From Catenovulum sp. 2E275 (GTDB lineage Bacteria > Pseudomonadota > Gammaproteobacteria > Enterobacterales > Alteromonadaceae): 64,000 nucleotides of DNA. The notes beneath the pieces were generated by a model. That model made no database searches and was not told where the DNA came from. It saw only the letters and a list, made by a program, of their open reading frames with translations. Location: positions 1 through 64,000 of the forward strand of contig NZ_JAOPFU010000016.1 of the NCBI RefSeq assembly GCF_025515275.1, given 5' to 3'. Position numbers and translations under genes: made by a program. Of this stretch, positions 16,900 through 26,552 are shown in pieces (positions within the stretch are counted from its first letter, which is position 1; every line of letters begins with the position of its first letter).

Positions 16900-18081
16900 A
16901 TGATTAAAAGTGATAATTCGCTGAAATTGATTTTTGCTCTTTTACTTTTCTTTTACTCAATAAATAGCAATGCCGAAGAAAAAAGTATTAGTTTAGTTTA
17001 TACGCTAGATAATCCTAAATTTACTTACTTGTTATCTTTATTTTCTGCTAAGACAGGTATCCAAATTGATTCGATCGAATTAGATAATAATAAACTTAAA
17101 AGTCAATTACAGCTTGATGATAGTGAAACTGTGATCCCAGATGTAATGATAGTACCAGCTGATTTTATTGGTTTAAAAAAGCTTAATTATAACCCTGTAC
17201 CAAAAAATTGGTTGAATCCTTATTTACGAGAGAAAGATATAAAAAATGCCAGTATTAAGGGACAAGTTTATGGTATCCCAATTATTTCAGGGAATCATTT
17301 AGTACTTTATTACAATAAATCAAAAGTGACAGAGCCGATAAAAAATTGGCAACAGCTTATTTCAGATACAAAAAGTGCTTTACCGAAAATTGCTTGGAGT
17401 TATAGCGAGATGTACTGGTTAATTCCTTTTTTAACGGCATTTAATGCACTACCTTTTAACCCAGAATCAAATCCTGCGGTCCAATTTGATACAGAACAAA
17501 TGCAACAGGCTTTAACTTTCTACTGGTCATTAAATAGGCAAGGTTTGATCGATGGTAAATGTGCTTATGAGTGCGCAATCAACCAATTTAAACTCGGACA
17601 TGTAGATTATTTAATTGATGGTTTTTGGAGTTATACCAGTTTAAAGTCCAGCTTGGGTAATGATTTAGGGGTTACCGCATTACCTAAAATTGGTAATAAA
17701 GAGATGCGTTCCTATTACTCAGTTTATTTGATGGCTTTTCCTAATCACTCTTTAAGTAAACATAAACAAGCTGACTTAAAAGAATTGGCAGATTTTTTTC
17801 AATCAATCGAAACTCAAGAATACCTTTCTGAAAACCTGTTTTCTTTACCAACACATTCTCTGGTATTTAACTCGGTTTCTCGTAAGGCAAACCAGAATTT
17901 AAAATCAGTTATTAGCCAGATGGAAAGATCGATTGCTATGCCAAATAATCCTGAAATGGCGATAATTTGGGAGGTTTTATTCAAAGGGTTTAATCGTTAT
18001 GGTAGTGGTGTTTTTGATGCTCAAAAAACTACAGAGTATATGCAACATATAGCAACACGCTCAATTTCTAATTTAAATTAA
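16900..18081 (+). CDS. periplasmic extracellular solute-binding protein (family 1)
   Basis: A 393-residue exported binding protein of the MalE-like family. Signal peptide about 1-25 (ending SNAEE), then a two-lobe fold with the typical VYGIPIISGNHLVLYYNKS, WQQLISD and LIDGFWSYTSL segments. Start set at ATG 16900; the longer frame begins at TTG one codon earlier. No ABC permease or ATPase gene is nearby. Instead a hybrid sensor kinase begins 4 bp after its stop. It therefore probably presents a ligand, likely an oligosaccharide, to the kinase periplasmic domain, as LuxP does for LuxQ. The ligand is unknown. Confidence 0.87.
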   Translation: MIKSDNSLKLIFALLLFFYSINSNAEEKSISLVYTLDNPKFTYLLSLFSAKTGIQIDSIELDNNKLKSQLQLDDSETVIPDVMIVPADFIGLKKLNYNPVPKNWLNPYLREKDIKNASIKGQVYGIPIISGNHLVLYYNKSKVTEPIKNWQQLISDTKSALPKIAWSYSEMYWLIPFLTAFNALPFNPESNPAVQFDTEQMQQALTFYWSLNRQGLIDGKCAYECAINQFKLGHVDYLIDGFWSYTSLKSSLGNDLGVTALPKIGNKEMRSYYSVYLMAFPNHSLSKHKQADLKELADFFQSIETQEYLSENLFSLPTHSLVFNSVSRKANQNLKSVISQMERSIAMPNNPEMAIIWEVLFKGFNRYGSGVFDAQKTTEYMQHIATRSISNLN

Positions 18082-18085
18082 TAAG

Positions 18086-20281
18086 ATGAAAAAACATTAT
18101 CAAGATGTCCTGTTTAAAAGTATTGCGAGTGTAATTCTTGTTCCTTTATTCATTGTTGGAGGTATTTTAGTTTATTTTTCTTACCAAAGAGAATTAGATA
18201 AGGTAGAGCAAAATCTTGAGTGGGAGAGTAAAGTCGCAGCTGCTTCTGTTTATAATAGCTTAACCCAAATTAAGTTTGATATCTTAGAACTTAAGTCAAA
18301 CAAAGCTTTAGCTGAAGTCCCCAAGAATATTCTTTTTTCTCAGTATGTAGCCAAAGAACTGCAGTTTTATACAGAACAAAACCATCTGATTGAATCCATG
18401 TTAATTTTAGATGATTCTGAATTTATTGTTGAAGCTTATCCGGTTGAAAGCTTGAAACTTCCTACACAGCAGCTCAGTGCTTTAGCAAAAGTATTTATTG
18501 AGCAAAATCCAGCAGAGACAGATACTCAATTATATTTGCTATCGCAATCTGAGCTAGGTTCAGATTATTTTTCTAAGAAAGAATTTAGTTATGTTTTAGC
18601 TTATATTGTTCCATTACAAAAGCGAAAGAATTCTATAGTCAACCCTTATGAAACCACTGGTATTTTAGTTTGTTTGATTGAAATGGATAAACTAATGGCA
18701 CCTCTTCATAGCACAATACGAGATGAACATTATTTATATCATTTGAATTTACCAGATAAATCGTTGGCAATGACACAATTAAGTCGATATGCATCTTATT
18801 TCATGGCACAGAAAAAAATAGATTTAACAGTTAAAGATGGAGAATTGATATTTCCGTTAAGTTTAAAAGTCTTTCAGAATAAAAGTGACCTGCATTATAT
18901 CTTCATTACTAATATTGTGATTTTAACTTTTTTATTTATTTTGTTTTTATTGGTATTACTTTATTTTATTAAACATTTTTCAAAGCAGATTAACCAACCT
19001 TTACTTGATGTAATTAGTTTAAGCCGACAGTTTGCCCGTGGCAATTATCAGGCTCATAAAAAAAATAGTGAATATGCTGAGTTTGACGAGTTAATATCTG
19101 CCATGCATCAAATGGCTAACAAAATTGATGAGCAAGTTAATAGTTTAAAACAAGCAAAACAAGTAGCGGAGCATTCTGAAAAATTAAAAGCTCAATTTTT
19201 GGCAAATATGAGTCATGAAATACGTACCCCAATGAATGGTATTTTGGGTATGTTGCAGCTAATAAGCCAAACAGAGTTAACTGAAAAACAGGCGCATTGG
19301 TTAAATAAAGCAGAAGTGTCGGCCAAGAGTTTGTTAGCTTTATTAAATGATATTTTAGATTTCTCTAAAATTGAGGCTGGTAAAGTGATTATTGAATGGC
19401 GGGATGTAGATGTAACGGAATTAATAGAGTCAACTTTAAGTTCACTAATGAAACAAGCTGAGGATAAGTCAATTCAACTTGAGCATCTGTACTCAGAAAA
19501 ATTTCCTCGATACTGGCGTTTAGATCCAACCCGCTTCAACCAGATATTATTAAATTTGGTTGCGAATGCAATTAAGTTTACTCATTCAGGTACAGTAATT
19601 GTGAAACTGGAGAACCAGGATAAAGCAGGATTTAAGCTGACTGTTGAGGATACAGGAATTGGAATGTCAGTTGAACAACTAGATAAAGTTTTCAATACAT
19701 TTGAGCAAGCGGATGCTAGTACAACCCGAAAATTTGGCGGATCAGGTTTAGGATTAACTATTACAAAAAGCTTGGTTGAGCTAATGGACGGGGAGCTCAC
19801 AGTAAAATCTGAACCTAATGTAGGTAGTTGCTTTTGTGTCTATTTTAAAGCAAATGCCATTGAAGAACCTGTGCAGGAAAAGCCTAAAGAGTCAACTAAA
19901 TGTCCTGATTTGACTGGAATCAGAATTTTGGTCGCAGAAGATAATGAAATTAATCAAGAAGTTTTAGCATCTATGCTGGCTGCCACTAAAGCAAATATTT
20001 TAGTGGTATCAGATGGCATAAAAGCAGTAAAAGCAGTAACTGAATTCAGACCAAATATTATTTTAATGGATGTACAAATGCCAAACTTAGATGGTATTAG
20101 TGCAGTTAAACAAATAAGAGCATCTGGTTATCAAGCATCAATTATTATGCAAACAGCTAATGTAATGCCCTCCGATATTGAGTATTATTTTAAAATCGGG
20201 GCTGATGACTATATAGATAAACCTATCGATTTAAATCGGCTGTATAAATTGTTAAGTCCATTAGCACATAACCATAATTAA
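18086..20281 (+). CDS. hybrid sensor histidine kinase/response regulator
   Basis: A 731-residue membrane kinase. TM1 about 12-32, periplasmic sensor region about 33-270, TM2 about 272-296, then HAMP-like and coiled-coil linker (about 297-368). HisKA follows with phospho-acceptor H377 in ANMSHEIRTPMNG; the ATPase domain (about 480-590) has N-box NLVANAIKFT, DTGIGM and GGSGLGLTI. The C-terminal receiver (about 612-727) has E618/D619, phospho-acceptor D662 in MDVQMPNLDG, and K712. No output DNA-binding domain is present, so signalling must pass on through another protein. It is almost certainly translated with the adjacent binding protein and followed 8 bp later by cti. Confidence 0.94.
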   Translation: MKKHYQDVLFKSIASVILVPLFIVGGILVYFSYQRELDKVEQNLEWESKVAAASVYNSLTQIKFDILELKSNKALAEVPKNILFSQYVAKELQFYTEQNHLIESMLILDDSEFIVEAYPVESLKLPTQQLSALAKVFIEQNPAETDTQLYLLSQSELGSDYFSKKEFSYVLAYIVPLQKRKNSIVNPYETTGILVCLIEMDKLMAPLHSTIRDEHYLYHLNLPDKSLAMTQLSRYASYFMAQKKIDLTVKDGELIFPLSLKVFQNKSDLHYIFITNIVILTFLFILFLLVLLYFIKHFSKQINQPLLDVISLSRQFARGNYQAHKKNSEYAEFDELISAMHQMANKIDEQVNSLKQAKQVAEHSEKLKAQFLANMSHEIRTPMNGILGMLQLISQTELTEKQAHWLNKAEVSAKSLLALLNDILDFSKIEAGKVIIEWRDVDVTELIESTLSSLMKQAEDKSIQLEHLYSEKFPRYWRLDPTRFNQILLNLVANAIKFTHSGTVIVKLENQDKAGFKLTVEDTGIGMSVEQLDKVFNTFEQADASTTRKFGGSGLGLTITKSLVELMDGELTVKSEPNVGSCFCVYFKANAIEEPVQEKPKESTKCPDLTGIRILVAEDNEINQEVLASMLAATKANILVVSDGIKAVKAVTEFRPNIILMDVQMPNLDGISAVKQIRASGYQASIIMQTANVMPSDIEYYFKIGADDYIDKPIDLNRLYKLLSPLAHNHN

Positions 20282-20289
20282 AAACATTT

Positions 20290-22620
20290 ATGAAAAGATA
20301 TTTAGTATTTGCCTGCTGTGCACTGGTATTGTCTGCTTGTGCGGCAATTGGAATGAATCAACTCGATTTATGGTTTGGCTCGCCTAAAGTGAGAGACAGA
20401 ATTGTAGCAACAGATAGTGACGCCGGACAAACCTATTTATCTCAGGTTAAGCCTGTTTTAGAAAGCCGCTGCGTTGTTTGCCACGGTTGTTATGATGCAC
20501 CTTGTCAGTTAAAACTGTCATCACCGGCCGGAATTGATCGCGGTATTAATCCACAACCGGTTTATAACGGTGAACGTTTATTAGCAATTGAACCCAGCCG
20601 TTTATTTATTGATGCAACCTCAACCCAAAACTGGCGCGAAAAAGGCTTTAAACCGGTTTTAAATGAAAGAGATCAGACTATTGAGGCTAATTTAGCCGGC
20701 AGTGTTTTATACCAGAGTTTAGCCCTTAAATATAAACACTATGAGGTAAACCAGCCGATATTAGGTGATGAATATGATTTTTCTTTAAATCGGGATCAAA
20801 CCTGTTCGGCAATTGAGGAATACGAGCAATTTTCCGCTAAAAACCCGCATGCCGGTATGCCTTATGGGTTACCGCCAGTTTCAACCGAAGAGTTTAAAAC
20901 GTTACAACTTTGGTTAAGTAAAGGTGCGCCAATGGCTGATATTGCGCTGCCAGATGCTAATTTATTGGCTCAAATAGACCAATGGGAAGCGTTTTTAAAT
21001 CAAAGCTCGCTTAAACATCAATTAGTGGCTCGTTATATTTATGAACACTGGTTTTTAGCGCATTTATATTTTGATGACCAAGGCATTGATACCGAGTTTT
21101 TCAAGTTGGTGCGTTCAAGTACGCCACCGGGTGAAACTTTAAACGTGATTAATACCCGACGACCGTTTGAAGATCCTAAAACCGATAAAGTGTATTACCG
21201 TTTTGTGCAGGATAAAACCAGTACAACGGCTAAAACGCATTTGCCGCTGCAATTAACAGAACAAAAATTTAACCGGATTAATCAGCTATTTATTGAGTCG
21301 GAATATTTGGTAAGCGAGCTACCGAGTTATCAAATTGAGAAAGCGTCTAACCCGTTTGTGACTTTTGCTGAGCTGCCGGTACAGGCGCGTTATCAATTTA
21401 TGTTAGATAATGCCCAGTTTATTATTATGGGATTTATTAAAGGGCCAGTGTGTCGTGGCCAAGTGGCATTAAATGTAATTAACGACCACTTTTGGGTGGT
21501 ATTTGCTGATCCTAAATTAGTTGCCGATCCTAGATTTAATCAATTTTTAATTGAACATAAACACAATTTAGCACTGCCCGCAGCAGAAGATAGCAATGCT
21601 TTACCTATCGCAAACTGGCTTAAATATGCAGAACAAGAAAGCGAATATATGGCTGCCAAAGCCGAGTTAGCTAATCAGCTTTTTAAGCAGGGTGAGCATT
21701 TAACTGAAGAGTTAATTTGGCAAGGTGAAGGCCATAATGATAATGCGGCACTGACTATTTTCCGGCATTTTGACAGCGCTACTGTGGTTAAAGGTTTGAT
21801 TGGTCAAAACCCTAAAACCGCATGGATAATTGATTATCCAATGTTTGAGCGGATCCATTATTTATTGGTCGCGGGATTTGATGTGTACGGCAACGTGGGC
21901 CATCAGTTATTAACCCGCTTGTATATGGATTTTTTACGGCTAGAAGGTGAAAGAAACTTTTTAGCTTTATTGCCACAAACTCAAAGACAAACCATTAAAG
22001 CTTACTGGTATCGCAACGCGAATAAAAATTTGGCAGAGTATCTACAATCGGAAAAAAATCAGTTTAATCAGCCAAGTGGTATTCAATATAAAACTGATCA
22101 AGTTCAGGCTGAGCTATATCAGCTTATTAAACAAAGGCTTGAAAAAGTAAATAACTTAACTTACCAAATTGAGCCGAATGATCAGTTGGCTTTACTTAAC
22201 AATTTACCTTACAAAGCGGTTAATTTATTGCCGCCTGTTTCATTTATTTTGGTAGAAGAGGCAAATCATTACAAAGCTTATACTTTGCTGCACAATAACG
22301 CGCACTTTAATATTTCGAGTTTATTAAATGAAGAAAATCAACGTGAATATACGCAAGACTACGCAACCATAGCACCCGGTTTTATTGGCGATTACCCACA
22401 AGCGATCTGGCTGGTGGCTGAAGCTGAGATGGGCGACTTTATGCAAAGTTTGGCAAAAATGGAAACTGAGCAGGATTATCAGGCGGTTAAATCTGAGTTT
22501 GCGATTCGCCGAACCCATCCGGATTTTTGGCGTTATAGTGATTTTATTCATAGCCTTGCTAAAAAATATCGCGGTATTGAATATGGTTTATTCGATTATA
22601 ATCGTTTAGAAAACAGGTGA
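20290..22620 (+). CDS. cti: fatty acid cis/trans isomerase
   Basis: Converts cis-unsaturated membrane phospholipid acyl chains to trans in response to solvents, heat or other membrane stress. The 776-residue cytochrome c-type enzyme carries a lipoprotein-like signal (LSAC, C17) and the haem motif CVVCH (C61, C64, H65). Further recognisable blocks include the stretch from GIDRGINPQPVYNGERLL onward. Length and motifs match Pseudomonas and Vibrio Cti. The start lies 8 bp after the kinase gene, and a monooxygenase gene starts 4 bp after its stop, so the cluster may be one transcript. That would tie membrane adaptation to the upstream sensor pair. Confidence 0.92.
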   Translation: MKRYLVFACCALVLSACAAIGMNQLDLWFGSPKVRDRIVATDSDAGQTYLSQVKPVLESRCVVCHGCYDAPCQLKLSSPAGIDRGINPQPVYNGERLLAIEPSRLFIDATSTQNWREKGFKPVLNERDQTIEANLAGSVLYQSLALKYKHYEVNQPILGDEYDFSLNRDQTCSAIEEYEQFSAKNPHAGMPYGLPPVSTEEFKTLQLWLSKGAPMADIALPDANLLAQIDQWEAFLNQSSLKHQLVARYIYEHWFLAHLYFDDQGIDTEFFKLVRSSTPPGETLNVINTRRPFEDPKTDKVYYRFVQDKTSTTAKTHLPLQLTEQKFNRINQLFIESEYLVSELPSYQIEKASNPFVTFAELPVQARYQFMLDNAQFIIMGFIKGPVCRGQVALNVINDHFWVVFADPKLVADPRFNQFLIEHKHNLALPAAEDSNALPIANWLKYAEQESEYMAAKAELANQLFKQGEHLTEELIWQGEGHNDNAALTIFRHFDSATVVKGLIGQNPKTAWIIDYPMFERIHYLLVAGFDVYGNVGHQLLTRLYMDFLRLEGERNFLALLPQTQRQTIKAYWYRNANKNLAEYLQSEKNQFNQPSGIQYKTDQVQAELYQLIKQRLEKVNNLTYQIEPNDQLALLNNLPYKAVNLLPPVSFILVEEANHYKAYTLLHNNAHFNISSLLNEENQREYTQDYATIAPGFIGDYPQAIWLVAEAEMGDFMQSLAKMETEQDYQAVKSEFAIRRTHPDFWRYSDFIHSLAKKYRGIEYGLFDYNRLENR

Positions 22621-22624
22621 TTAG

Positions 22625-22912
22625 ATGCATAAAGTGATATTAACTGGTTACATTATTGTACCCGAGCACGAACTTGAAATGATTAAACAAGCTTTAGCGG
22701 AACATATTAAACTCACCAGAAATGAAGCTGGCTGTGAGCAATTTAATGTGACGCAAAACTCGCAACAAAGTCAGCGTTTTGAGGTGCACGAAATATTTAG
22801 CAGTCAGGCGGCATTTGATGCGCACCAGTTAAGGGTTAAAAATTCAGACTGGGGCAGGGCATCGGTTAATGTTGAGCGACATTATCATATTGAAAAAGTT
22901 GAGGTTAATTAG
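22625..22912 (+). CDS. antibiotic biosynthesis monooxygenase (ABM) domain protein
   Basis: A 95-residue dimeric alpha+beta barrel protein of the ABM/YgiN class: EHIKLTRNEAGCEQFNVTQN, then RFEVHEIFSSQAAFDAHQ. Such proteins act as cofactor-free quinol monooxygenases or as small-molecule oxidation/detoxification partners. It starts 4 bp after cti, so it is probably co-expressed. The substrate cannot be predicted. Confidence 0.87.
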   Translation: MHKVILTGYIIVPEHELEMIKQALAEHIKLTRNEAGCEQFNVTQNSQQSQRFEVHEIFSSQAAFDAHQLRVKNSDWGRASVNVERHYHIEKVEVN

Positions 22913-22974
22913 CAAAGCCAAATTCTAACCAAAGTTAATATCATCAACCTAAAATTATGAAAGGAATACAATAA

Positions 22975-23457
22975 ATGGATTTTTTAACCCAAACTTTTGA
23001 TGCTAAACCTATTCAAAATACTCGAATTAAAAAGTCGGCGTACATTGTGGTTAGCAGTGTTTTGATTGTTTATTTATTTTTGCTGATATTTGAGCAGTCA
23101 CAGTTGATTTTTGTGATGAGCATTCTTTTTGGCTCACTGATGTTTCATCGTTTTTACCGAGAACCATTTCAAAATGCTTTTTTTAGCATTAGTTTTGAAC
23201 CACACAGGCTAGTTTATATACATGGTAAAGCCACGCTATGGTTTTTGGATTATCAACAAATAACGGGCTTTGAGGTTCACCCACAAAAATACTGGCTTGG
23301 CATTAAAACCTGTTCCTCAGAGTTAATCATTTATACTCAAACGGATTCTTATATGTTACCACTGGATTCATCTTATTTTACTCAAGAAGAAATCCAGCAA
23401 ATGATAGCTTTGTTTAAAGCCAAGACGGGATTACCCTGTAAAAACCCAGTTTATTAA
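22975..23457 (+). CDS. two-TM protein with cytoplasmic beta-rich domain, unknown
   Basis: A 160-residue protein. Two TM helices (about 23-41 and 44-60) are followed by a beta-rich C-terminal domain with ERHRLVYIHG-like HRLVYIHGKATLWFLDYQQITGFEV. This layout recalls YcxB/bacterial PH-like membrane proteins, but I do not assign a family. AAGGA precedes the ATG. The next gene, 11 bp downstream, has the same layout, so the two look like a paralogous or partner pair. Confidence 0.7.
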   Translation: MDFLTQTFDAKPIQNTRIKKSAYIVVSSVLIVYLFLLIFEQSQLIFVMSILFGSLMFHRFYREPFQNAFFSISFEPHRLVYIHGKATLWFLDYQQITGFEVHPQKYWLGIKTCSSELIIYTQTDSYMLPLDSSYFTQEEIQQMIALFKAKTGLPCKNPVY

Positions 23458-23468
23458 CCGAACAAGTT

Positions 23469-24044
23469 ATGTTGTATTTTGATGAGCCGGATGGTTACGC
23501 TTATTGGTATAAGCACAAGAAGCTTTTGAGTAAAAAGTCATTTAAATTGTTCGTGGCTTTAACTGTTATTATGCTTGGACTACAGTTAATTTGTACATAC
23601 TTTGAACTGAATTTGATACCTGATTATGTAACTGCCGTTATCACAAACCCAGTTTTATTTGATTTTACTATAACTGCTGTTATTGGTTATTTAGGCATTT
23701 GGGTTAGTGCTAAATTTAATTTAGAAGATATTATTTGCAGTTTTGAGCAAGGCTGCCTCTACCGTGAAAAGAAAAATGAACGCTCTATAGAAAGCTTGGT
23801 TCGTCGGGAACCAAAACTTTATCTTAATGATATAAAACATTATCAGTTTGAACTCATCAAATGGAAAGGATATCAGTTTTATGTCTGCAGAATTAAACTA
23901 AAACCAATGAAATCAAATAGATACAACACTTATCAATTTGGTATTCCAGTTAAATATTTTGAGAAAAATAAAGACTTGATAGAAAAGCAGCTAAACCAAA
24001 AGATGACTCTTGATGAACTTATGTCAGCTTCATTAAAAAGGTAG
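23469..24044 (+). CDS. two-TM protein of unknown function
   Basis: This 191-residue protein has a short polar N-terminus, TM helices at about 27-45 and 62-82, and a cytoplasmic domain from about 85 to 191 rich in charged residues (LYREKKNERSIESLVRREPK). It has no family I recognise. It follows the 160-residue membrane protein by 11 bp and probably shares its transcript. Base composition is AT-rich like the neighbours. Confidence 0.68.
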   Translation: MLYFDEPDGYAYWYKHKKLLSKKSFKLFVALTVIMLGLQLICTYFELNLIPDYVTAVITNPVLFDFTITAVIGYLGIWVSAKFNLEDIICSFEQGCLYREKKNERSIESLVRREPKLYLNDIKHYQFELIKWKGYQFYVCRIKLKPMKSNRYNTYQFGIPVKYFEKNKDLIEKQLNQKMTLDELMSASLKR

Positions 24045-24081
24045 GGTAAGTAATCCTGCTGTACAGAGTTTAAAATAATTG

Positions 24082-24128
24082 CCCAAAAACGATCTAGTCT
24101 AAAAAATTTACCTCTGACCGTTTTTGGG
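24082..24128. terminator. convergent terminator hairpin
   Basis: CCCAAAAACG (24082-24091) and CGTTTTTGGG (24119-24128) are exact complements with a 27-base loop, between convergent genes. Confidence 0.6.
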
Positions 24129-24155
24129 GTTATTGCGTTATGATGTAGCCATTAT

Positions 24156-25868
24156 TTAATAGCCAACACTATCGGCATAATTGAGTATTTTAGTACCATA
24201 ATTTCCACCCCATTCATAACCGTAGCGGCGTTCTGGTTCTACTTGCATTATGTCATACACTTTGCCAACTCCGGGTGGATTATCGGTTGGTAAACGGCCG
24301 CTAAAAAAGCCGGTATTGGTATCTAAATCATAAAATCTATACCACATTGTACTGCCGACTTGAGCTTGAATTGGATTATAGCTGTCATCTGAACTTCCAC
24401 TTGAGCGTTTAATATAAGCCGTATTTTCAACTTTTACTTCGGTATTTCTGAACCAGTTTAAAGCGGATTTTACTGCGGATTCAATTTGAGGGCTTTGAGG
24501 GCGTGTCATTAAAAACGCAATAATCAGCACAGATTCTTTACCACTTTTAGAGGCCAGTTCGTATGATCTGGCGCCTTTTGGTTGATACGTTTGTGGATCG
24601 TGCTGCGCACACCATACCGTTGCTTCGCCATTTTGAACTATCTGTGAATTTAAAATAAAGTCGACACCGTTATTGATAGCCAGATTAATGCGGGTGAGTT
24701 GATCTGCGGTTAATAAGTCATTATTAAGTGGCGCTTGTTGGCGGCTGGCTTGGTCTAACAAAATGAGTACCCGTGCCATCGCGTTATCATTAAAAGTGAC
24801 ATAATTTGAGTAAGACGTACCGGAGCGAGCCGGATAAACTTGCGGCCAGCCACCGGTTGAGGTTTGCATGGTTAATAAAAATTCAAAGGCTGCTCTGGCT
24901 GCATCTCTGTATTTGGTGTCGCCGCTTCTTTGATAGACATCGGCTAAAAATAATAATTCGGATACGGTTGCATCGTTATCTATGGTGCCTAGTTCTACGC
25001 CGCCTGAACCTGTCCAGCCTGAGCGAGCGTCTGTACCATTCCACGCTGAGTCATATTTGCTGACACCATATTTATAAAACCCGCCGTGTGGCATTTGCCA
25101 GCTAATCATATTATCGGCTCTGGTTTTATCTGCACTTAATTTAGCTGCATCATCGCCAGACTGGCTAAACCAAGATAAATAATTATTGAGTTCTCCATAC
25201 ACCGGATTATTCTCTTGCGGCAAGGTTTGACCCGTTAATATTTCACAGGTTTGTGCATTAATCCCCGGGCCGGTAATACTTATCGAATCTATATTTGCTA
25301 ACCCTGAGCTGGTCAGTGCGGTTAATTCAAGTTTATTTGTTCCCTCAACTAACGCGAGAGTTTGGCTTTCGTCTGTCCAGTTAGTCCATTCTGTGGTTGA
25401 AACAAAGCTGAATTCGGTTTCTGTTCCCGCGTTTGAATTATTAACTAATTTACCCGATCTTGCCTCACTGCTACCGGTGGCATATTTAATTGTAATTTGA
25501 TAATTTGCATTTTGATCAGCATAAACTTGCCAGTGAATTGCTGCATTTATCTCATTGGTGGTATCGACAAATCCGCTGCCGCTAAAACCTGCATGTTTAG
25601 TGTCAATAATGCCGTCAAACTGACAAAATCCGGTTTCACCTTCTTCTATTTTTGCGGTAGTTTGCTCTGGTTCTTCTGGTTCTTCTGGTTCTTCTGGTTC
25701 TTCTGGTTCTTCTGGTTCTTCTGGCTCTGGGGTAGTTGTATTATCTGTTTTATCATCAATCTGATTTGAGCCAGCAGATGGGTTCTCTGCTGAACTATTT
25801 GAACTGCTGCCGCAACTAACACAGCTTGCAGCAAGCAGCGCAATAAATAATTTATTAAATTTGAACAT
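24156..25868 (-). CDS. pectate lyase, family PL10, lipoprotein with CBM-like domain
   Basis: Cleaves polygalacturonate by beta-elimination. Start chosen at ATG 25868 (570 residues) because AAGG lies six bases upstream; a GTG 11 codons earlier is less likely. The signal has a lipobox-like LLAASC/CVSC (C16 or C19). A (EEP)n linker runs about 48-68. A CBM35/CBM6-like beta-sandwich spans about 80-210 (FCQFDG, HAGFSGSGFVDT, ANIDSISI). The PL10 alpha/alpha barrel spans about 225-570, with IDNDAT, GGWPQVYP, TFNDNAMARVL and SYELAS conserved. The linker is coded by six exact 9-bp repeats. Confidence 0.93.
   Translation of the reverse strand: MFKFNKLFIALLAASCVSCGSSSNSSAENPSAGSNQIDDKTDNTTTPEPEEPEEPEEPEEPEEPEEPEQTTAKIEEGETGFCQFDGIIDTKHAGFSGSGFVDTTNEINAAIHWQVYADQNANYQITIKYATGSSEARSGKLVNNSNAGTETEFSFVSTTEWTNWTDESQTLALVEGTNKLELTALTSSGLANIDSISITGPGINAQTCEILTGQTLPQENNPVYGELNNYLSWFSQSGDDAAKLSADKTRADNMISWQMPHGGFYKYGVSKYDSAWNGTDARSGWTGSGGVELGTIDNDATVSELLFLADVYQRSGDTKYRDAARAAFEFLLTMQTSTGGWPQVYPARSGTSYSNYVTFNDNAMARVLILLDQASRQQAPLNNDLLTADQLTRINLAINNGVDFILNSQIVQNGEATVWCAQHDPQTYQPKGARSYELASKSGKESVLIIAFLMTRPQSPQIESAVKSALNWFRNTEVKVENTAYIKRSSGSSDDSYNPIQAQVGSTMWYRFYDLDTNTGFFSGRLPTDNPPGVGKVYDIMQVEPERRYGYEWGGNYGTKILNYADSVGY
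25671..25724. repeat. 9-bp tandem repeat, six copies, coding
   Basis: Six exact TTCTTCTGG units in tandem encode the EEP linker of the PL10 lyase on the minus strand. The unit length is a multiple of three, so copy-number changes would alter linker length without breaking the frame. Confidence 0.95.
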
Positions 25869-25975
25869 AAATAACCTTAAATGAGTGGTTTTGAACGTCA
25901 CTAAATTTATATAACAATTTAGTTACAAACAACTCATTTTTTTGGTTTTTTATTTATAGTTTTTAACAGGTTTGT

Positions 25976-26419
25976 TTATTCTGCTTTTTTGAGTGCGACC
26001 GCATTAATACAAAATCGTAAATATGACGGTGCTGGACCGTCTGGAAATACATGGCCTAAATGTGCTTTACAGCAATTACAAACCGTTTCTACTCGACGCA
26101 TACCATGGCTGGTATCTGCATTATAGGCAATGGCATTTTCAGTTGCCGGCAAGGTAAAAGAGGGCCAGCCTGTACCGCTGTCAAACTTTTCATCGGCATC
26201 AAATAGTAAATTATCGCAGCAGACACAATAATATTTACCCGGCTCAAATACAGTACAGCTATCGCTACTAAACGGTCGTTCAGTTCCTTTTTGGCGAGTA
26301 ACATAATAAGCTTCTTCAGATAATAGCTGTTGCCATTCGGCTTCAGTTTTTTCAACGATTTTGTCTGGTTCGGGGTTGCCTTTGGTTGAGTAGAGTAAAA
26401 TATCTTGCCAGCTAAGCAT
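25976..26419 (-). CDS. msrB: peptide-methionine (R)-S-oxide reductase
   Basis: Reduces R-methionine sulfoxide in proteins. The 147-residue single-domain MsrB has two zinc-binding cysteine pairs (CVCC and CNCC regions), the block FDSGTGWPSF, GHVFPDGP and the catalytic cysteine in RFCINAVAL. There is no signal peptide, so it acts in the cytoplasm. Length is typical. It lies between PL10 and the beta-helix gene but has no functional link to them that I can see. Confidence 0.95.
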   Translation of the reverse strand: MLSWQDILLYSTKGNPEPDKIVEKTEAEWQQLLSEEAYYVTRQKGTERPFSSDSCTVFEPGKYYCVCCDNLLFDADEKFDSGTGWPSFTLPATENAIAYNADTSHGMRRVETVCNCCKAHLGHVFPDGPAPSYLRFCINAVALKKAE

Positions 26420-26552
26420 TGCGAATTTCCTTATGTGAAGTCACTGAATTTTGTATTTTTACTATATGTGTTAGCAATTGATTTGGCGAGAGGGTAAAGT
26501 TAAATTTTTATAACTAAGATAATTTTGTATTATCTAAGGAATAATATTCAGA

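Noticed and set aside
16900-18081. Part of an ABC sugar importer
   Set aside because: No permease or ATPase gene is near; the immediate partner is a sensor kinase.
25671-25724. Possible CRISPR-like array
   Set aside because: The units are 9 bp with no spacers and are coding; no cas genes are in the window.
25497-25769. Plus-strand open frame with a repeating FWFFWFFW peptide
   Set aside because: It is the antisense of the PL10 linker repeat and has no ribosome site; the composition is an artefact of the 9-bp repeat.
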